Positions 26,883 to 35,242 of a DNA stretch of 64,000 nucleotides are shown piece after piece; within the stretch, counting starts at the first letter, position 1, and every line of letters starts with the position of its first letter. This DNA is from Sulfurovum sp. (GTDB taxonomy: Bacteria; Campylobacterota; Campylobacteria; Campylobacterales; Sulfurovaceae): contig NZ_WGDD01000002.1 in NCBI RefSeq assembly GCF_015493435.1, positions 28,577-92,576 on the forward strand. The letters run 5' to 3'. The notes below the pieces were generated by a model. That model saw nothing but the letters and a program-made list of their open reading frames with translations, was not told the origin of the DNA and made no database searches. The translations under genes and the position numbers were made by a program.

Positions 26883-27569
26883 ATGGCTTTATATGATAGA
26901 AACTATGCGTCGGGAAAAGCCGGCTATGCACAGGAAAGCGCTTCGGTAAGCTTTATGAAAAAAACGTATCAGCTACTCGCTGCAAGTATGATCGCTGCGG
27001 CAGCCGGTGCCTACGCAACCATGCCTTATGTCGAGACTGTCTTGCAGTATAAATGGTTTATTTTCGGTGCGGAACTGCTTGTACTCTTTTTCGGTCTGGG
27101 TATGACACGAAGCAAACCGGGGCTTAACCTGGCCATGCTGTTCCTCTTTACTTTCCTGACGGGGGTCTCTCTGGTACCGCTTCTAGCTTCGCTCATCGGT
27201 ATGGGTAACGGTGCGGTCATCGGAAATGCCTTTTTGATGACTTCAGTACTCTTTGGTGCACTCAGCCTCTTTGCGATCAACAGCAAATCAGACTACTCAA
27301 GCTGGGGAAAACCGCTGTTCATTACACTGATCGTTGTGATCATTGCTTCACTCGTGAACTACTTCCTGCTGCACAGTCCAATGATGCATATCATCATTAC
27401 GGCAGGCATACTGCTTCTGTTCTCGATCTTTACGATCTATGATACACAGAATATTGCGAACGGTGCCTATGATTCACCGGTTGATGCAGCTGTATCACTC
27501 TATATTGACTTTCTCAATATGTTCACCGCTCTGTTGCAGCTGCTTGGCATTTTCGGCAACGATGACTAA
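26883..27569 (+). CDS. Bax inhibitor-1/YccA family membrane protein
   Basis: 228 residues with seven transmembrane helices. Family features include FMKKTYQLLAASMIAAAAGAY at the N-terminus and FTIYDTQNI near 190, whose Asp belongs to the pH-sensitive Asp pair of the family, followed by ASLYIDFLNMF-like text (VSLYIDFLNMFTALLQLLG). Bacterial members are thought to modulate FtsH or ion leak. It ends at a GC-rich hairpin. Confidence 0.92.
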   Translation: MALYDRNYASGKAGYAQESASVSFMKKTYQLLAASMIAAAAGAYATMPYVETVLQYKWFIFGAELLVLFFGLGMTRSKPGLNLAMLFLFTFLTGVSLVPLLASLIGMGNGAVIGNAFLMTSVLFGALSLFAINSKSDYSSWGKPLFITLIVVIIASLVNYFLLHSPMMHIIITAGILLLFSIFTIYDTQNIANGAYDSPVDAAVSLYIDFLNMFTALLQLLGIFGNDD

Positions 27570-27584
27570 AATATAAATACTACT

Positions 27585-27606
27585 GTCGGGGTAAAGATAC
27601 CCCGGC
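27585..27606. terminator. Bidirectional hairpin between the BI-1 and BioC-like genes
   Basis: CGGGGTA and TACCCCG form a 7-bp stem around AAGA in a convergent gap, abutting the methyltransferase stop. It shares TGTCGGGGTAA with the hairpin after rnj at 12765. Confidence 0.6.
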
Positions 27607-28335
27607 CTACCTTCTTTTCCCTTCTGCGAACAAAACTTCAAACTCGAGATAGTCCAGCGGATATTTTTCCATCAATACTTTTGTTTCCTTGTATCCCAGC
27701 TTTTTTTCACCGCCGCTGACACCGCTCTTTTTGATATAGCGGAACATGTCATATACAGCATCAAAATGCAATTTGTATTGACGTACTTCATAGCTGGCAT
27801 GATAATGCTTTTCTATAGCAGATTTTAGCCGATCGGTACTGTATATGGGAGAGTGGATACCTGCGTTTTGGTGGAGCGTTTTAAAGGTATTGGAGGTAAA
27901 AATGGCGAAATAGGCCCTGGGAGCCAGTTGGGAGAGCCTGAGGAAAGTAGCTTCGGGGTCTGTACTCCACTGCAGCGCAGAAGAAGAAAGCAGAAGGGTA
28001 TCTTCCGTTTGTTCCAGCGTATCAAACGCCCCAGTACCATTAAAATCTAAACAGACTTTTTTGACACCCTTTGCATCAGGATGAATCTCCAGCATTTCCA
28101 AAGAGGAGTCCAGTGCGATAAAATGTTCAAAAGCAATATTTTGGGACAGCAGGTTTTGGTAGACCCTTCCGCTCCCCGCACCGATATCAATGATTGTGTT
28201 ATAACTGTTTTCAGGTAGTTTTGAAACAAGGGTTTTAGCCACTTCGGACTGTATGATATTATACTGGTCATACGCTTTGGCAAAGCGTGAGAATTCTTTG
28301 CTTGCATTTGATGTTTTTTTCTCTCTGTTTCCCAC
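27607..28335 (-). CDS. bioC: BioC-like SAM-dependent methyltransferase
   Basis: 242 residues. SAM motif I is IIDIGAGSGRVYQNLL near residue 50; LLLSSSALQWSTDPEATF near 113 matches the SNxALQW motif of malonyl-ACP O-methyltransferases, the first biotin-synthesis step that primes pimelate synthesis. The tail (KETKVLMEKYPLDYLEFEVLFAEG) also resembles BioC. Other class I methyltransferases cannot be fully excluded. It is divergent from secG across a 12-bp palindrome. Confidence 0.78.
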   Translation of the reverse strand: MGNREKKTSNASKEFSRFAKAYDQYNIIQSEVAKTLVSKLPENSYNTIIDIGAGSGRVYQNLLSQNIAFEHFIALDSSLEMLEIHPDAKGVKKVCLDFNGTGAFDTLEQTEDTLLLSSSALQWSTDPEATFLRLSQLAPRAYFAIFTSNTFKTLHQNAGIHSPIYSTDRLKSAIEKHYHASYEVRQYKLHFDAVYDMFRYIKKSGVSGGEKKLGYKETKVLMEKYPLDYLEFEVLFAEGKRR

Positions 28336-28380
28336 ACTTACTCCGTCAGTTTCATACTATTTACCGCTATTTCAATATTG

Positions 28381-28411
28381 TTTGGGTATAATCGCCGAAA
28401 TTATACCCAAA
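28381..28411. promoter_or_regulatory. Symmetric 12-bp palindrome with face-to-face -10 boxes
   Basis: TTTGGGTATAAT and ATTATACCCAAA form perfect 12-bp arms around CGCCGAA, between divergent bioC and secG. Each arm carries TATAAT in the orientation to serve the gene on its side. No good -35 box is present in either direction. It could be a shared divergent promoter, an operator, or both. Confidence 0.6.
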
Positions 28412-28447
28412 TTTGATTTGGGCTACTCATACAGCAAAGAGGAATTT

Positions 28448-28792
28448 ATGACATCAACACTTTTAATTGTGCAAATTATACTGGCTATCGCAATCACTAT
28501 TGCGGTACTGCTTCAAAAAAGTTCAAGCATCGGACTGGGTGCATACAGTGGCAGTAACGAATCTGTATTCGGAGCAAAAGGCCCTACCGGTTTTCTTGCA
28601 AAACTTACTTTTACCCTCGCATTTCTTTTCATTGTCAATACACTGGCTCTCGGTTATCTCTATACGGCACAGAACGGCTCATCTGTCGTGGATGAGATCG
28701 TACCCAAGAACAATGCTGCTATACCGGCTGTACCTGCTGCTGCTCCGACGGCAGCACCTGCTTCATCTGCACCCGCAGCACCCGCAAAATAA
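28448..28792 (+). CDS. secG: Preprotein translocase subunit SecG
   Basis: 114 residues with two transmembrane helices (about 4-24 and 53-73) and the conserved loop LLQKSSSIGLGAYSGSNES. SecG assists SecYE-SecA in export. The C-terminal tail is Ala/Pro-rich, as in other Campylobacterota. ATG follows AAAGAGG. It heads the secG-frr-pyrE set. Confidence 0.93.
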   Translation: MTSTLLIVQIILAIAITIAVLLQKSSSIGLGAYSGSNESVFGAKGPTGFLAKLTFTLAFLFIVNTLALGYLYTAQNGSSVVDEIVPKNNAAIPAVPAAAPTAAPASSAPAAPAK

Positions 28793-28929
28793 GTCTACAC
28801 ACTTCGGAATCTGTTTTCCGGAGTATTATCCTTCCAGCATCCTTCTTAACTTTCCAGCAAACACTTACTTACCTGCCTTCAAAGGAAAAAAAGGTAAAAT
28901 CTGCCTATTAAAACCTCATGGAGAAAATT

Positions 28930-29487
28930 ATGGTCAATGAAATTTTTGAACAGACAGCTGAAAAAATGGACAAAAGCATCGAAGCCCTCAAGAGGGACTT
29001 TGCAACACTCAGAACCGGTAAAGTAACGACAGGCATTGTTGACAATATCAAAGTTGACTACTATGGAACAATGACTGCATTGAACCAGGTGGGAAGTGTG
29101 ATCGCTACCGATGCGACAACCATCAGTATTACCCCCTGGGAAAAGAACCTTTTAGGAGATATTGAAAGAGCCATACAGGAAGCAAATATCGGTGTAAACC
29201 CCAATAATGACGGAGATTTTATCAAACTTTTTTTCCCGCCAATGACAAGCGAACAGAGACAGGAAATTGTCAAACAGGCAAAAGCAATGGTCGAAACGGC
29301 AAAGATCGCTATCAGGAATATCAGAAAAGAAGGTAATGACCAGATCAAAAAGCTTGAAAAAGAAAAAGAAATCTCTGAAGATGAGTCTAAAAGAGCACAT
29401 GACCAGATCCAGAAAATCACCGATGACCATATCGCCAAAGTCGAAGAGGCATTCAAAGCCAAAGAAGCTGATATCCTAAAGGTATGA
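28930..29487 (+). CDS. frr: Ribosome recycling factor
   Basis: Releases ribosomes after termination together with EF-G. The 185-residue form starts [13 protein letters not shown] behind GGAGA; an ATG four codons earlier lacks a site. Conserved text includes [14 protein letters not shown] and ISITPWEK. The stop overlaps an ATG of the next frame (ATGA), 3 bases before pyrE. Confidence 0.96.
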   Translation: MVNEIFEQTAEKMDKSIEALKRDFATLRTGKVTTGIVDNIKVDYYGTMTALNQVGSVIATDATTISITPWEKNLLGDIERAIQEANIGVNPNNDGDFIKLFFPPMTSEQRQEIVKQAKAMVETAKIAIRNIRKEGNDQIKKLEKEKEISEDESKRAHDQIQKITDDHIAKVEEAFKAKEADILKV

Positions 29488-29489
29488 TC

Positions 29490-30095
29490 ATGGATATTGA
29501 ACAGATATATAAAGATGCAGATGCCCTGCTTGAAGGACATTTCCTTTTAGCAAGCGGCAATCATTCCAACCGCTATCTTCAAAGTGCGAAAGTACTGGAG
29601 TACCCACAGAAAGCATCATTGCTTACAGATGCACTTGCCAAGATGATCAGAGAGAACGGCATTGAAGTCGACACCGTGTGTGCTCCTGCGCTGGGCGGTG
29701 TAGTTGCAGGCTACGAGCTGGCAAGGTCTCTGGGGGTACGTTCGATCTTTGTTGAGAAGAAGGAAGGAGGGATGGAACTTCGCCGCGGTTTCACAGTCTC
29801 ACCAGGAGAAAAGATCATTATCTGTGAAGACATCATTACAACAGGCGGTTCTGCGCTTAAAGCGGCAGAAGCCATTGAAGCACTTGGTGCAAAAGTCGTT
29901 GCCTTCGCTTCACTTGCAAACCGCGGTTTCTGCCAACGTGTCGGAGGAATCAATCTCCCCAAACCGGAGTGTAAACTTCCCGAGAGCATACCGCTGTTTG
30001 CACTCGAAGATTTTACCTTTGAAATGTATACCCCGGATACATGCCCGATGTGCAAAGAGGGAAGTACTGCTGTCAAGCCGGGCAGTAAAGGCTAA
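29490..30095 (+). CDS. pyrE: Orotate phosphoribosyltransferase
   Basis: Makes OMP from orotate and PRPP in pyrimidine synthesis. Start [18 protein letters not shown] at 29490 has AAAGGT at a 6-base gap; an ATG at 29484 overlapping frr is less likely. The PRPP loop is [18 protein letters not shown] near 110. The C-terminus has a CPMC motif ([11 protein letters not shown]) of unknown function, seen in family members from this phylum. Length 201. Confidence 0.95.
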   Translation: MDIEQIYKDADALLEGHFLLASGNHSNRYLQSAKVLEYPQKASLLTDALAKMIRENGIEVDTVCAPALGGVVAGYELARSLGVRSIFVEKKEGGMELRRGFTVSPGEKIIICEDIITTGGSALKAAEAIEALGAKVVAFASLANRGFCQRVGGINLPKPECKLPESIPLFALEDFTFEMYTPDTCPMCKEGSTAVKPGSKG

Positions 30096-30119
30096 AAGAG
30101 GGGCCAGGACATCTTCTTT

Positions 30120-30629
30120 TTAGAAGGCGCATGCTCCTTCTCCCAGATAGACTTCCCCGCAAAATTGCCCTCTTACCGTCTCTTCCCCCGAAGCCCTCAT
30201 CATATCATATTCTTTTTTCACTTCATCAAGTTTGGAGCCGTCCATCTCTCTTCGTGTTGCCATATACCCGACAATCTTCCCCATCTCGTTGACTTTGGGC
30301 TGAATCAGAAGTTCTGTCCAATAGGAAATACCTTCCTTATTCACGTTCTGGACCAGCCCGCTCCATGTTTTCCCCTCATCTGTCATGCGGCAGGCATCTT
30401 TGAAAATACCGGCCGGCATATCCGGATGCAGGTGCATGCAATGCGGTGAACCAATGACTTCTTCTTTCGTATAGCCGCTGGCTTCTACAAACCGCTTGTT
30501 CGCATAGGTAATGACTCTTTGGGCATCGGTTTCCACAATAAGGGGTTTCCCCGTATAAAGAGATTCCATATCTCGCGGTTCATCACGTTCTATGGGCTTA
30601 CCGGTATTGCTGTTGATATAGGTTGACAT
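30120..30629 (-). CDS. PAS-domain signalling protein (Aer/CetB-like)
   Basis: 169 residues, one PAS domain (about 27-130) with the Aer-type pattern ITYANKRFVEASGYTKEEVIGSPH and KEGISYWTELLIQP, features that suggest an FAD-binding redox sensor. There is no methyl-accepting or kinase domain, so it would work through a partner, as CetB does with CetA in Campylobacter energy taxis. The C-terminal tail (FCGEVYLGEGACAF) is unusual and holds two Cys. Confidence 0.82.
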   Translation of the reverse strand: MSTYINSNTGKPIERDEPRDMESLYTGKPLIVETDAQRVITYANKRFVEASGYTKEEVIGSPHCMHLHPDMPAGIFKDACRMTDEGKTWSGLVQNVNKEGISYWTELLIQPKVNEMGKIVGYMATRREMDGSKLDEVKKEYDMMRASGEETVRGQFCGEVYLGEGACAF

Positions 30630-30689
30630 GCCGTATTCCTTGTATAGTTTTATGTGTTTTAATTAGAATCAATTATATTATAAATTTAT

Positions 30690-33029
30690 TTAATTTTCAC
30701 TTTTCCAGACAATGGCACAGCAGTCCACCTCAATATCTGTTCTTCTCGGTTTGATTTTGAACGTCTCAACTTCGCATTCTTCTATATTGTATTTCTCATT
30801 CAAGTCATCGACTTTTTCTTCCAATTCATCATTTAGCGTATCAATATCATCCTGAACCTTGGCAACTCTCTCTTCCGCTCTGCTCATATCCCCCCGTTCT
30901 TTGAGAATGCGTCCTCCCTTGCTTATGGTACGGCCTATTTTAGTTGGGCTTGTTTTTCCGAAAAGTGCTCCCAGTACAGAAATACCCATCTCTATCATTG
31001 ACGAAGTCGAGTCCGAAGATTCTTTTTTCACTCTCTCCTGTGCCCGCATCAATCTATCCTGAAGTATATTTTCTTTGGACGTGTAGCGTGACTTGAGTTT
31101 CTCTATTGCATCCTCTTTTTTCTGCTGCAGCATATCCTGTATCCTGACAATAAATTCGGAACGTGATTCATGGACTTTTGATTCAAGCTTTGGAGAACGG
31201 CACCGGTAGAGTTCCAGGTTCTCTTCCTGATAGAGGTAAGCTTTCAATGCCCGTATGGCCCGCTTCAGGCCCTTGTCATCCGCTATAACCTTTGGCAGAT
31301 CGTAATAATGTGCATTTTGGGGAGCCGTATGCGGCAGGTGGGTAAAATCGACTGTTTCGCTTTGTGCCTCATCCCAGGAAATCTGCTGTAAAGAGGCATC
31401 CGCTTCCAGGGAAAGCAGCAAGTCCTTTTCCTCATCTATTCCTCTGCTCTGGTTAAAAAAATGTACCGTTGCTTTTGCTCCCAGGGTCGGATAAAATGTA
31501 TTCTGTCCGGAGGGGTCCGGTTCATAATACTGGGGAATGGACCCGTCTACATTTTGAAAACTTCCCAGTGCCTCCGCTTTGCGTACCGTTATGGCACTCT
31601 TTTGTTTCTTGTTTTCCTGATGCTGCCGTTTCTGCCCTTCCATCAGTACCGCTATTTCATCTCTCTTGAGCGGACCTTTAAGATAGCTCAAAACCCATCT
31701 TGTAGTAAAAAGCCGTATATCATCAAGGTGTGCGCTTTTCAGGAAGAACGTTCTTTTTTTGAGGTTTGCCAACAGTGTTTTGATCTCATTTTTGTTGAAA
31801 TCCGATCCAACCTTTCCACCAAGACCGTCTATAACACGCTCAATATCCTGTGTTGTCTGCAATCGGCCTATGAACCAGGTTCCAATGTTGGAAAGTCCTT
31901 TATAGTCAAGATCCACCGGATTTTGGGTACTCAGCACAATACCGACACCAAAAGCACGTGCCTGCTTCAAAAGAAGCATCATCGGCTCTTTGCTCGGAGG
32001 ATTTTTTGTGGGAGGGAAATAACCAAAGATCTCATCCATGTAAAGCAGGGTTTTGAGTGCCGATGTACCACTCTGGCGGCGCATCCATGCGATATATTTG
32101 TTCAGTAGCAGCGTCACAAAGAACATACGCTCATCATCATTCAAATGGGCAATGGAAAAGATGGCTATTCTGGCTTTTCCGTTCTCATCGTACAGCAGCT
32201 TTTGTATGTCAAGACTGTCACCCTGGAGCCAGAGAGAAAAACTGGGACTTGCCAGCAGAGCATTGAACCTGGTTGCCAGCTTGAAACGTGCATCCTGTGA
32301 ATAAAAATCATCCAGAGGAAGAACACCTATCTTGCTGAACGGAGGATGAATGATCTTTCCTATCATCATTTCGATACTCAGGTCTTCTTCTGCAAGCCAA
32401 GCCCTGGTAATGATCTGTGCAAGCAGGATATACTCCTTGGAATCAAGCGGATCTGCTGTGATACCGACAAGAGAGAGCAGGGAAGTTGCTGTACTTTTAA
32501 GGTAAGCATTGAACGTATCACTTTCTTCCATGATCTCCGCGGGAGGTCTGTCGAGCGAAGACATGATATTAATGCTTACACCGGCTGAAGACCCGGGAGT
32601 ATAAATGGTCTTTGGAACATTGTGAAATTTTTCAACACGTGAAGCATCCTGACCGAAACTTTCAATCCCTTCTTCCCACATTGTAGCGATCTTTTGCGCA
32701 TACTCTGCAGGATCAGCATCTTTGGAAAGTGCTTCATCTCTGACCCAGGGCTCAAATGTTTTTCCCGAGAAAGAGGGGTCGCTCAGACAAAGGTCCCCCA
32801 TGTCCCCTTTGGGGTCAATCACTATTGACGGAATATTGTCAATAGCTGCTTCCTCAATAATACCTACACCCAATCCGGTTTTCCCCGAACCCGTCATACC
32901 GATGATCGCAGCATGTGTCGTGAAATTTTTATTTTTAAGGAGAGTCAGTGCCTCCAGCGGTTTCATTGTCCTTCTGTCAACATCCTTGCCCAAATAGAAC
33001 AGCCCGAGTTTCTCATAAATTTCTTTCAT
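30690..33029 (-). CDS. HerA-like (DUF87/DUF853) ATPase with coiled-coil C-terminus
   Basis: 779 residues. Walker A is GMTGSGKTGLGVG near 44 and Walker B is LLYMDEIFGYFPP near 330, with the sensor-like STQNPVDLDYKGLSN near 378; this is the FtsK/HerA class of hexameric motor ATPases. From about 595 on, a long charged helical region suggests a coiled coil, with a small Gly-rich patch (ISVLGALFGKTSPTK) near 690. No NurA nuclease or partner gene is adjacent. DNA translocation or a defence role is possible but unproven. Confidence 0.78.
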   Translation of the reverse strand: MKEIYEKLGLFYLGKDVDRRTMKPLEALTLLKNKNFTTHAAIIGMTGSGKTGLGVGIIEEAAIDNIPSIVIDPKGDMGDLCLSDPSFSGKTFEPWVRDEALSKDADPAEYAQKIATMWEEGIESFGQDASRVEKFHNVPKTIYTPGSSAGVSINIMSSLDRPPAEIMEESDTFNAYLKSTATSLLSLVGITADPLDSKEYILLAQIITRAWLAEEDLSIEMMIGKIIHPPFSKIGVLPLDDFYSQDARFKLATRFNALLASPSFSLWLQGDSLDIQKLLYDENGKARIAIFSIAHLNDDERMFFVTLLLNKYIAWMRRQSGTSALKTLLYMDEIFGYFPPTKNPPSKEPMMLLLKQARAFGVGIVLSTQNPVDLDYKGLSNIGTWFIGRLQTTQDIERVIDGLGGKVGSDFNKNEIKTLLANLKKRTFFLKSAHLDDIRLFTTRWVLSYLKGPLKRDEIAVLMEGQKRQHQENKKQKSAITVRKAEALGSFQNVDGSIPQYYEPDPSGQNTFYPTLGAKATVHFFNQSRGIDEEKDLLLSLEADASLQQISWDEAQSETVDFTHLPHTAPQNAHYYDLPKVIADDKGLKRAIRALKAYLYQEENLELYRCRSPKLESKVHESRSEFIVRIQDMLQQKKEDAIEKLKSRYTSKENILQDRLMRAQERVKKESSDSTSSMIEMGISVLGALFGKTSPTKIGRTISKGGRILKERGDMSRAEERVAKVQDDIDTLNDELEEKVDDLNEKYNIEECEVETFKIKPRRTDIEVDCCAIVWKSEN

Positions 33030-33093
33030 ACTGCATCCTTATGTCAAATAAGAATTATTGTAACAAATTTAACTAAAGAAACCGGCCTTTGTA

Positions 33094-33738
33094 TCAGCGA
33101 ACGTTTGATTCATTCTGTCTGCTTGACGGTTTTGTTCTGTTGTGTTCAGGAGACTTTGTTGTATTGTTTTCTCCGGATTTTGAAGTCTTTCTTGCTTTTT
33201 TACGTTTTTTCTTTTTACGCTTTTTCTTTTTCTTCCCCGGTTTGTCAATACCCTGAACCATAAAAGAGATCGGCTTTTTTTTCGCCTGCTGCATAAGGAC
33301 CAGTACCTTGTCCTTACTGCGGTAAACATCAAAAAGCTCAAGATCTTTCATGACAATATTTGCTTCTACCCGGTCATCCTCACCAAGAGGAAGCGTATAT
33401 CCGTTTCCTTCTACCCTGAGAAGCACATGGTCTTTTTTCAATACCACCCAGCAGACTTTTGCACTGGGAAGTGCATAAAGTGAGTTTTTGGTCTGTTCTA
33501 TGCAAAGTCTTGTAAAATCATCTTTTGCAAGAGTAAGATTGCCGTCTGAACTCAAAATATCCAGATAAAGTGTTTTCGTGACCTTTGTGACCTTTTTGGA
33601 TTTTTCTACATATTTGAAAAGTTGTCTGTTTGAATCCCTGAGCATATCAACACTCTGGTAAAGTGCAGGAAGAATAATGCCCAGAAGTGCTATAGAGATG
33701 AGCACTTCAAGCAGAGTAAAAGCCTTGCGTCTATCCAT
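33094..33738 (-). CDS. gspJ: Pseudopilin of the type II secretion cluster (GspJ-like) with basic tail
   Basis: 214 residues from MDRRKAFTLLEVL, which overlaps the gspE stop by 8 bases. The class III signal (KA-FTLLEVLISIALLGIIL) is cut by a prepilin peptidase, with the Glu5 typical of minor and major pseudopilins. Residues about 165-214 form a very Lys/Arg-rich tail (KKKKKRKKKKRKKARK), odd for an exported subunit and coded by A-rich runs prone to slippage. It is the last gene of the minus arm. Assignment to J over I is tentative. Confidence 0.72.
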   Translation of the reverse strand: MDRRKAFTLLEVLISIALLGIILPALYQSVDMLRDSNRQLFKYVEKSKKVTKVTKTLYLDILSSDGNLTLAKDDFTRLCIEQTKNSLYALPSAKVCWVVLKKDHVLLRVEGNGYTLPLGEDDRVEANIVMKDLELFDVYRSKDKVLVLMQQAKKKPISFMVQGIDKPGKKKKKRKKKKRKKARKTSKSGENNTTKSPEHNRTKPSSRQNESNVR

Positions 33739-35242
33739 CCATGAGTCCGACACGGATAGCCTCTTCATAACTTGTTTCGCCTGCAAGCAGCATTTCTTTA
33801 AGCTTGTCAGCAATCGTACGCATGCCATTCTTTTTCATGACTTCCCTGACCTGGTGATCATTGAAACCGTCTTTCATCATTTCTTTGACCCTGTCATCGA
33901 TCACAAAAAGTTCACCTATGGCCTGCCGTCCTTTGTAACCGGTAAAATCACAGGCTTTGCAGCCCACGGCTTTAAAATAGAGTTTATCAGAGGGTACACC
34001 GATCTCTTCGGCTACGGCATGGGGCAGCAGTGCTTCTTCTTTGCAGTGTACACAGAGCCTTCTGGTCAAACGCTGTGCCAAGACCCCCAACAGTGTTGCC
34101 GAAATCAAAAAGTTTTCAATGCCCATATCCATCAGACGGCTTAAAGAGGAGGTGGAATCATTGGTGTGCAGTGTTGAAAGAAGCAGGTGCCCGGTCAGTG
34201 CGGAACGCAGGGCAATATCCGCAGTTTCCGAATCACGGATCTCCCCTACCATGATAATATCAGGGTCCTGCCTGAGAATAGACCGCAGTCCCGCTGCAAA
34301 AGTGAGACCTACCTTGGTATTCACTTGTATCTGGCTGATATTATCCGCATTGTATTCTACCGGGTCTTCTACCGTAATAATGTTCTTATCCGGTGTAGCA
34401 ATATGCTGCAGGCAGGCGTGCAGAGTGGTGGATTTTCCTGAACCGGTCGGGCCTGTTACCAAAATCATCCCGTGGGCATGGTTCAGCAGTCTATAGAGAT
34501 TTTTAGTGACTTCTTCCTGAAAACCAAGAGATTCCAGCGTAGGGATGTGTTCGCTTTGAGCCAGAATTCTCATCACGATACGTTCTCCGTAATAGGTCGG
34601 CAGAACAGAAACCCTGACATCGAGTGTCTTTCCCGAAATACTGATCTGTGTACGTCCATCCTGCGGGACACGTTTTTCAGAGATATCCAGGCTGGAAATA
34701 ACCTTGATACGGTTAATGACCAGCCCAATGATACTTTTATCAAGGTCAAGGTGTTTTTTCAATGCACCGTCGATACGCAGACGGACATCTCCTTTCCTTT
34801 CTCCGCTTTCGATGTGAATATCACTGGCTCCTTTTTGAATCGCCTGAAAGAAAAGTGAGTTCACCAGTTTGATAATAGGGGCTGATTCTTCGCTTGAGAG
34901 AAGATCCTGCGAATTCCGTATGAATTCAAGAAGATCGGATTCCACTTCAATGAGCTCTTCGGAAGCGGTGGACATCTCTTCAAAATCGGACCCGGTCTGA
35001 ATTTCCAGAAACTTGTTCTTTAAACGGGTAAAACTTTCGCTATCAACCATAATGACAGGATAGTCGAGGGAAAGTTTCGCCAGATAGTTCAGGGCATCTG
35101 CCAGTGTTTCCTCTTGTACAATGCAGCTTTTTACACCTTCTACTGTACTGAAAAGCAAAGCATGTTTAATGGCAACCTTGTGATTGATAGCATCTTCCCA
35201 CAACGGTTCAAGATTGACATCCTGCAGTGTTGGAAATTGCAT
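33731..35242 (-). CDS. gspE: Type II secretion ATPase GspE
   Basis: Cytoplasmic hexameric ATPase that powers pseudopilus assembly. 503 residues: N-terminal regulatory domain, then Walker A GPTGSGKSTTLHACL near 265, Asp box EDPVEY, Walker B region GEIRDSETADIALRSALTGH near 331, and HTNDS. A tetracysteine zinc motif (CVHC ... CKAC) lies near 400-430. The start overlaps the gspD stop by one base. No gspF follows, which is unusual. Confidence 0.93.
   Translation of the reverse strand: MQFPTLQDVNLEPLWEDAINHKVAIKHALLFSTVEGVKSCIVQEETLADALNYLAKLSLDYPVIMVDSESFTRLKNKFLEIQTGSDFEEMSTASEELIEVESDLLEFIRNSQDLLSSEESAPIIKLVNSLFFQAIQKGASDIHIESGERKGDVRLRIDGALKKHLDLDKSIIGLVINRIKVISSLDISEKRVPQDGRTQISISGKTLDVRVSVLPTYYGERIVMRILAQSEHIPTLESLGFQEEVTKNLYRLLNHAHGMILVTGPTGSGKSTTLHACLQHIATPDKNIITVEDPVEYNADNISQIQVNTKVGLTFAAGLRSILRQDPDIIMVGEIRDSETADIALRSALTGHLLLSTLHTNDSTSSLSRLMDMGIENFLISATLLGVLAQRLTRRLCVHCKEEALLPHAVAEEIGVPSDKLYFKAVGCKACDFTGYKGRQAIGELFVIDDRVKEMMKDGFNDHQVREVMKKNGMRTIADKLKEMLLAGETSYEEAIRVGLMDG

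Noticed and set aside
32631..32646. Possible fourth parS site (CACGTGAAGCA in the HerA-like gene)
   Set aside because: Only the right half is close; the left half lacks TGTTT. Below what ParB sites tolerate.
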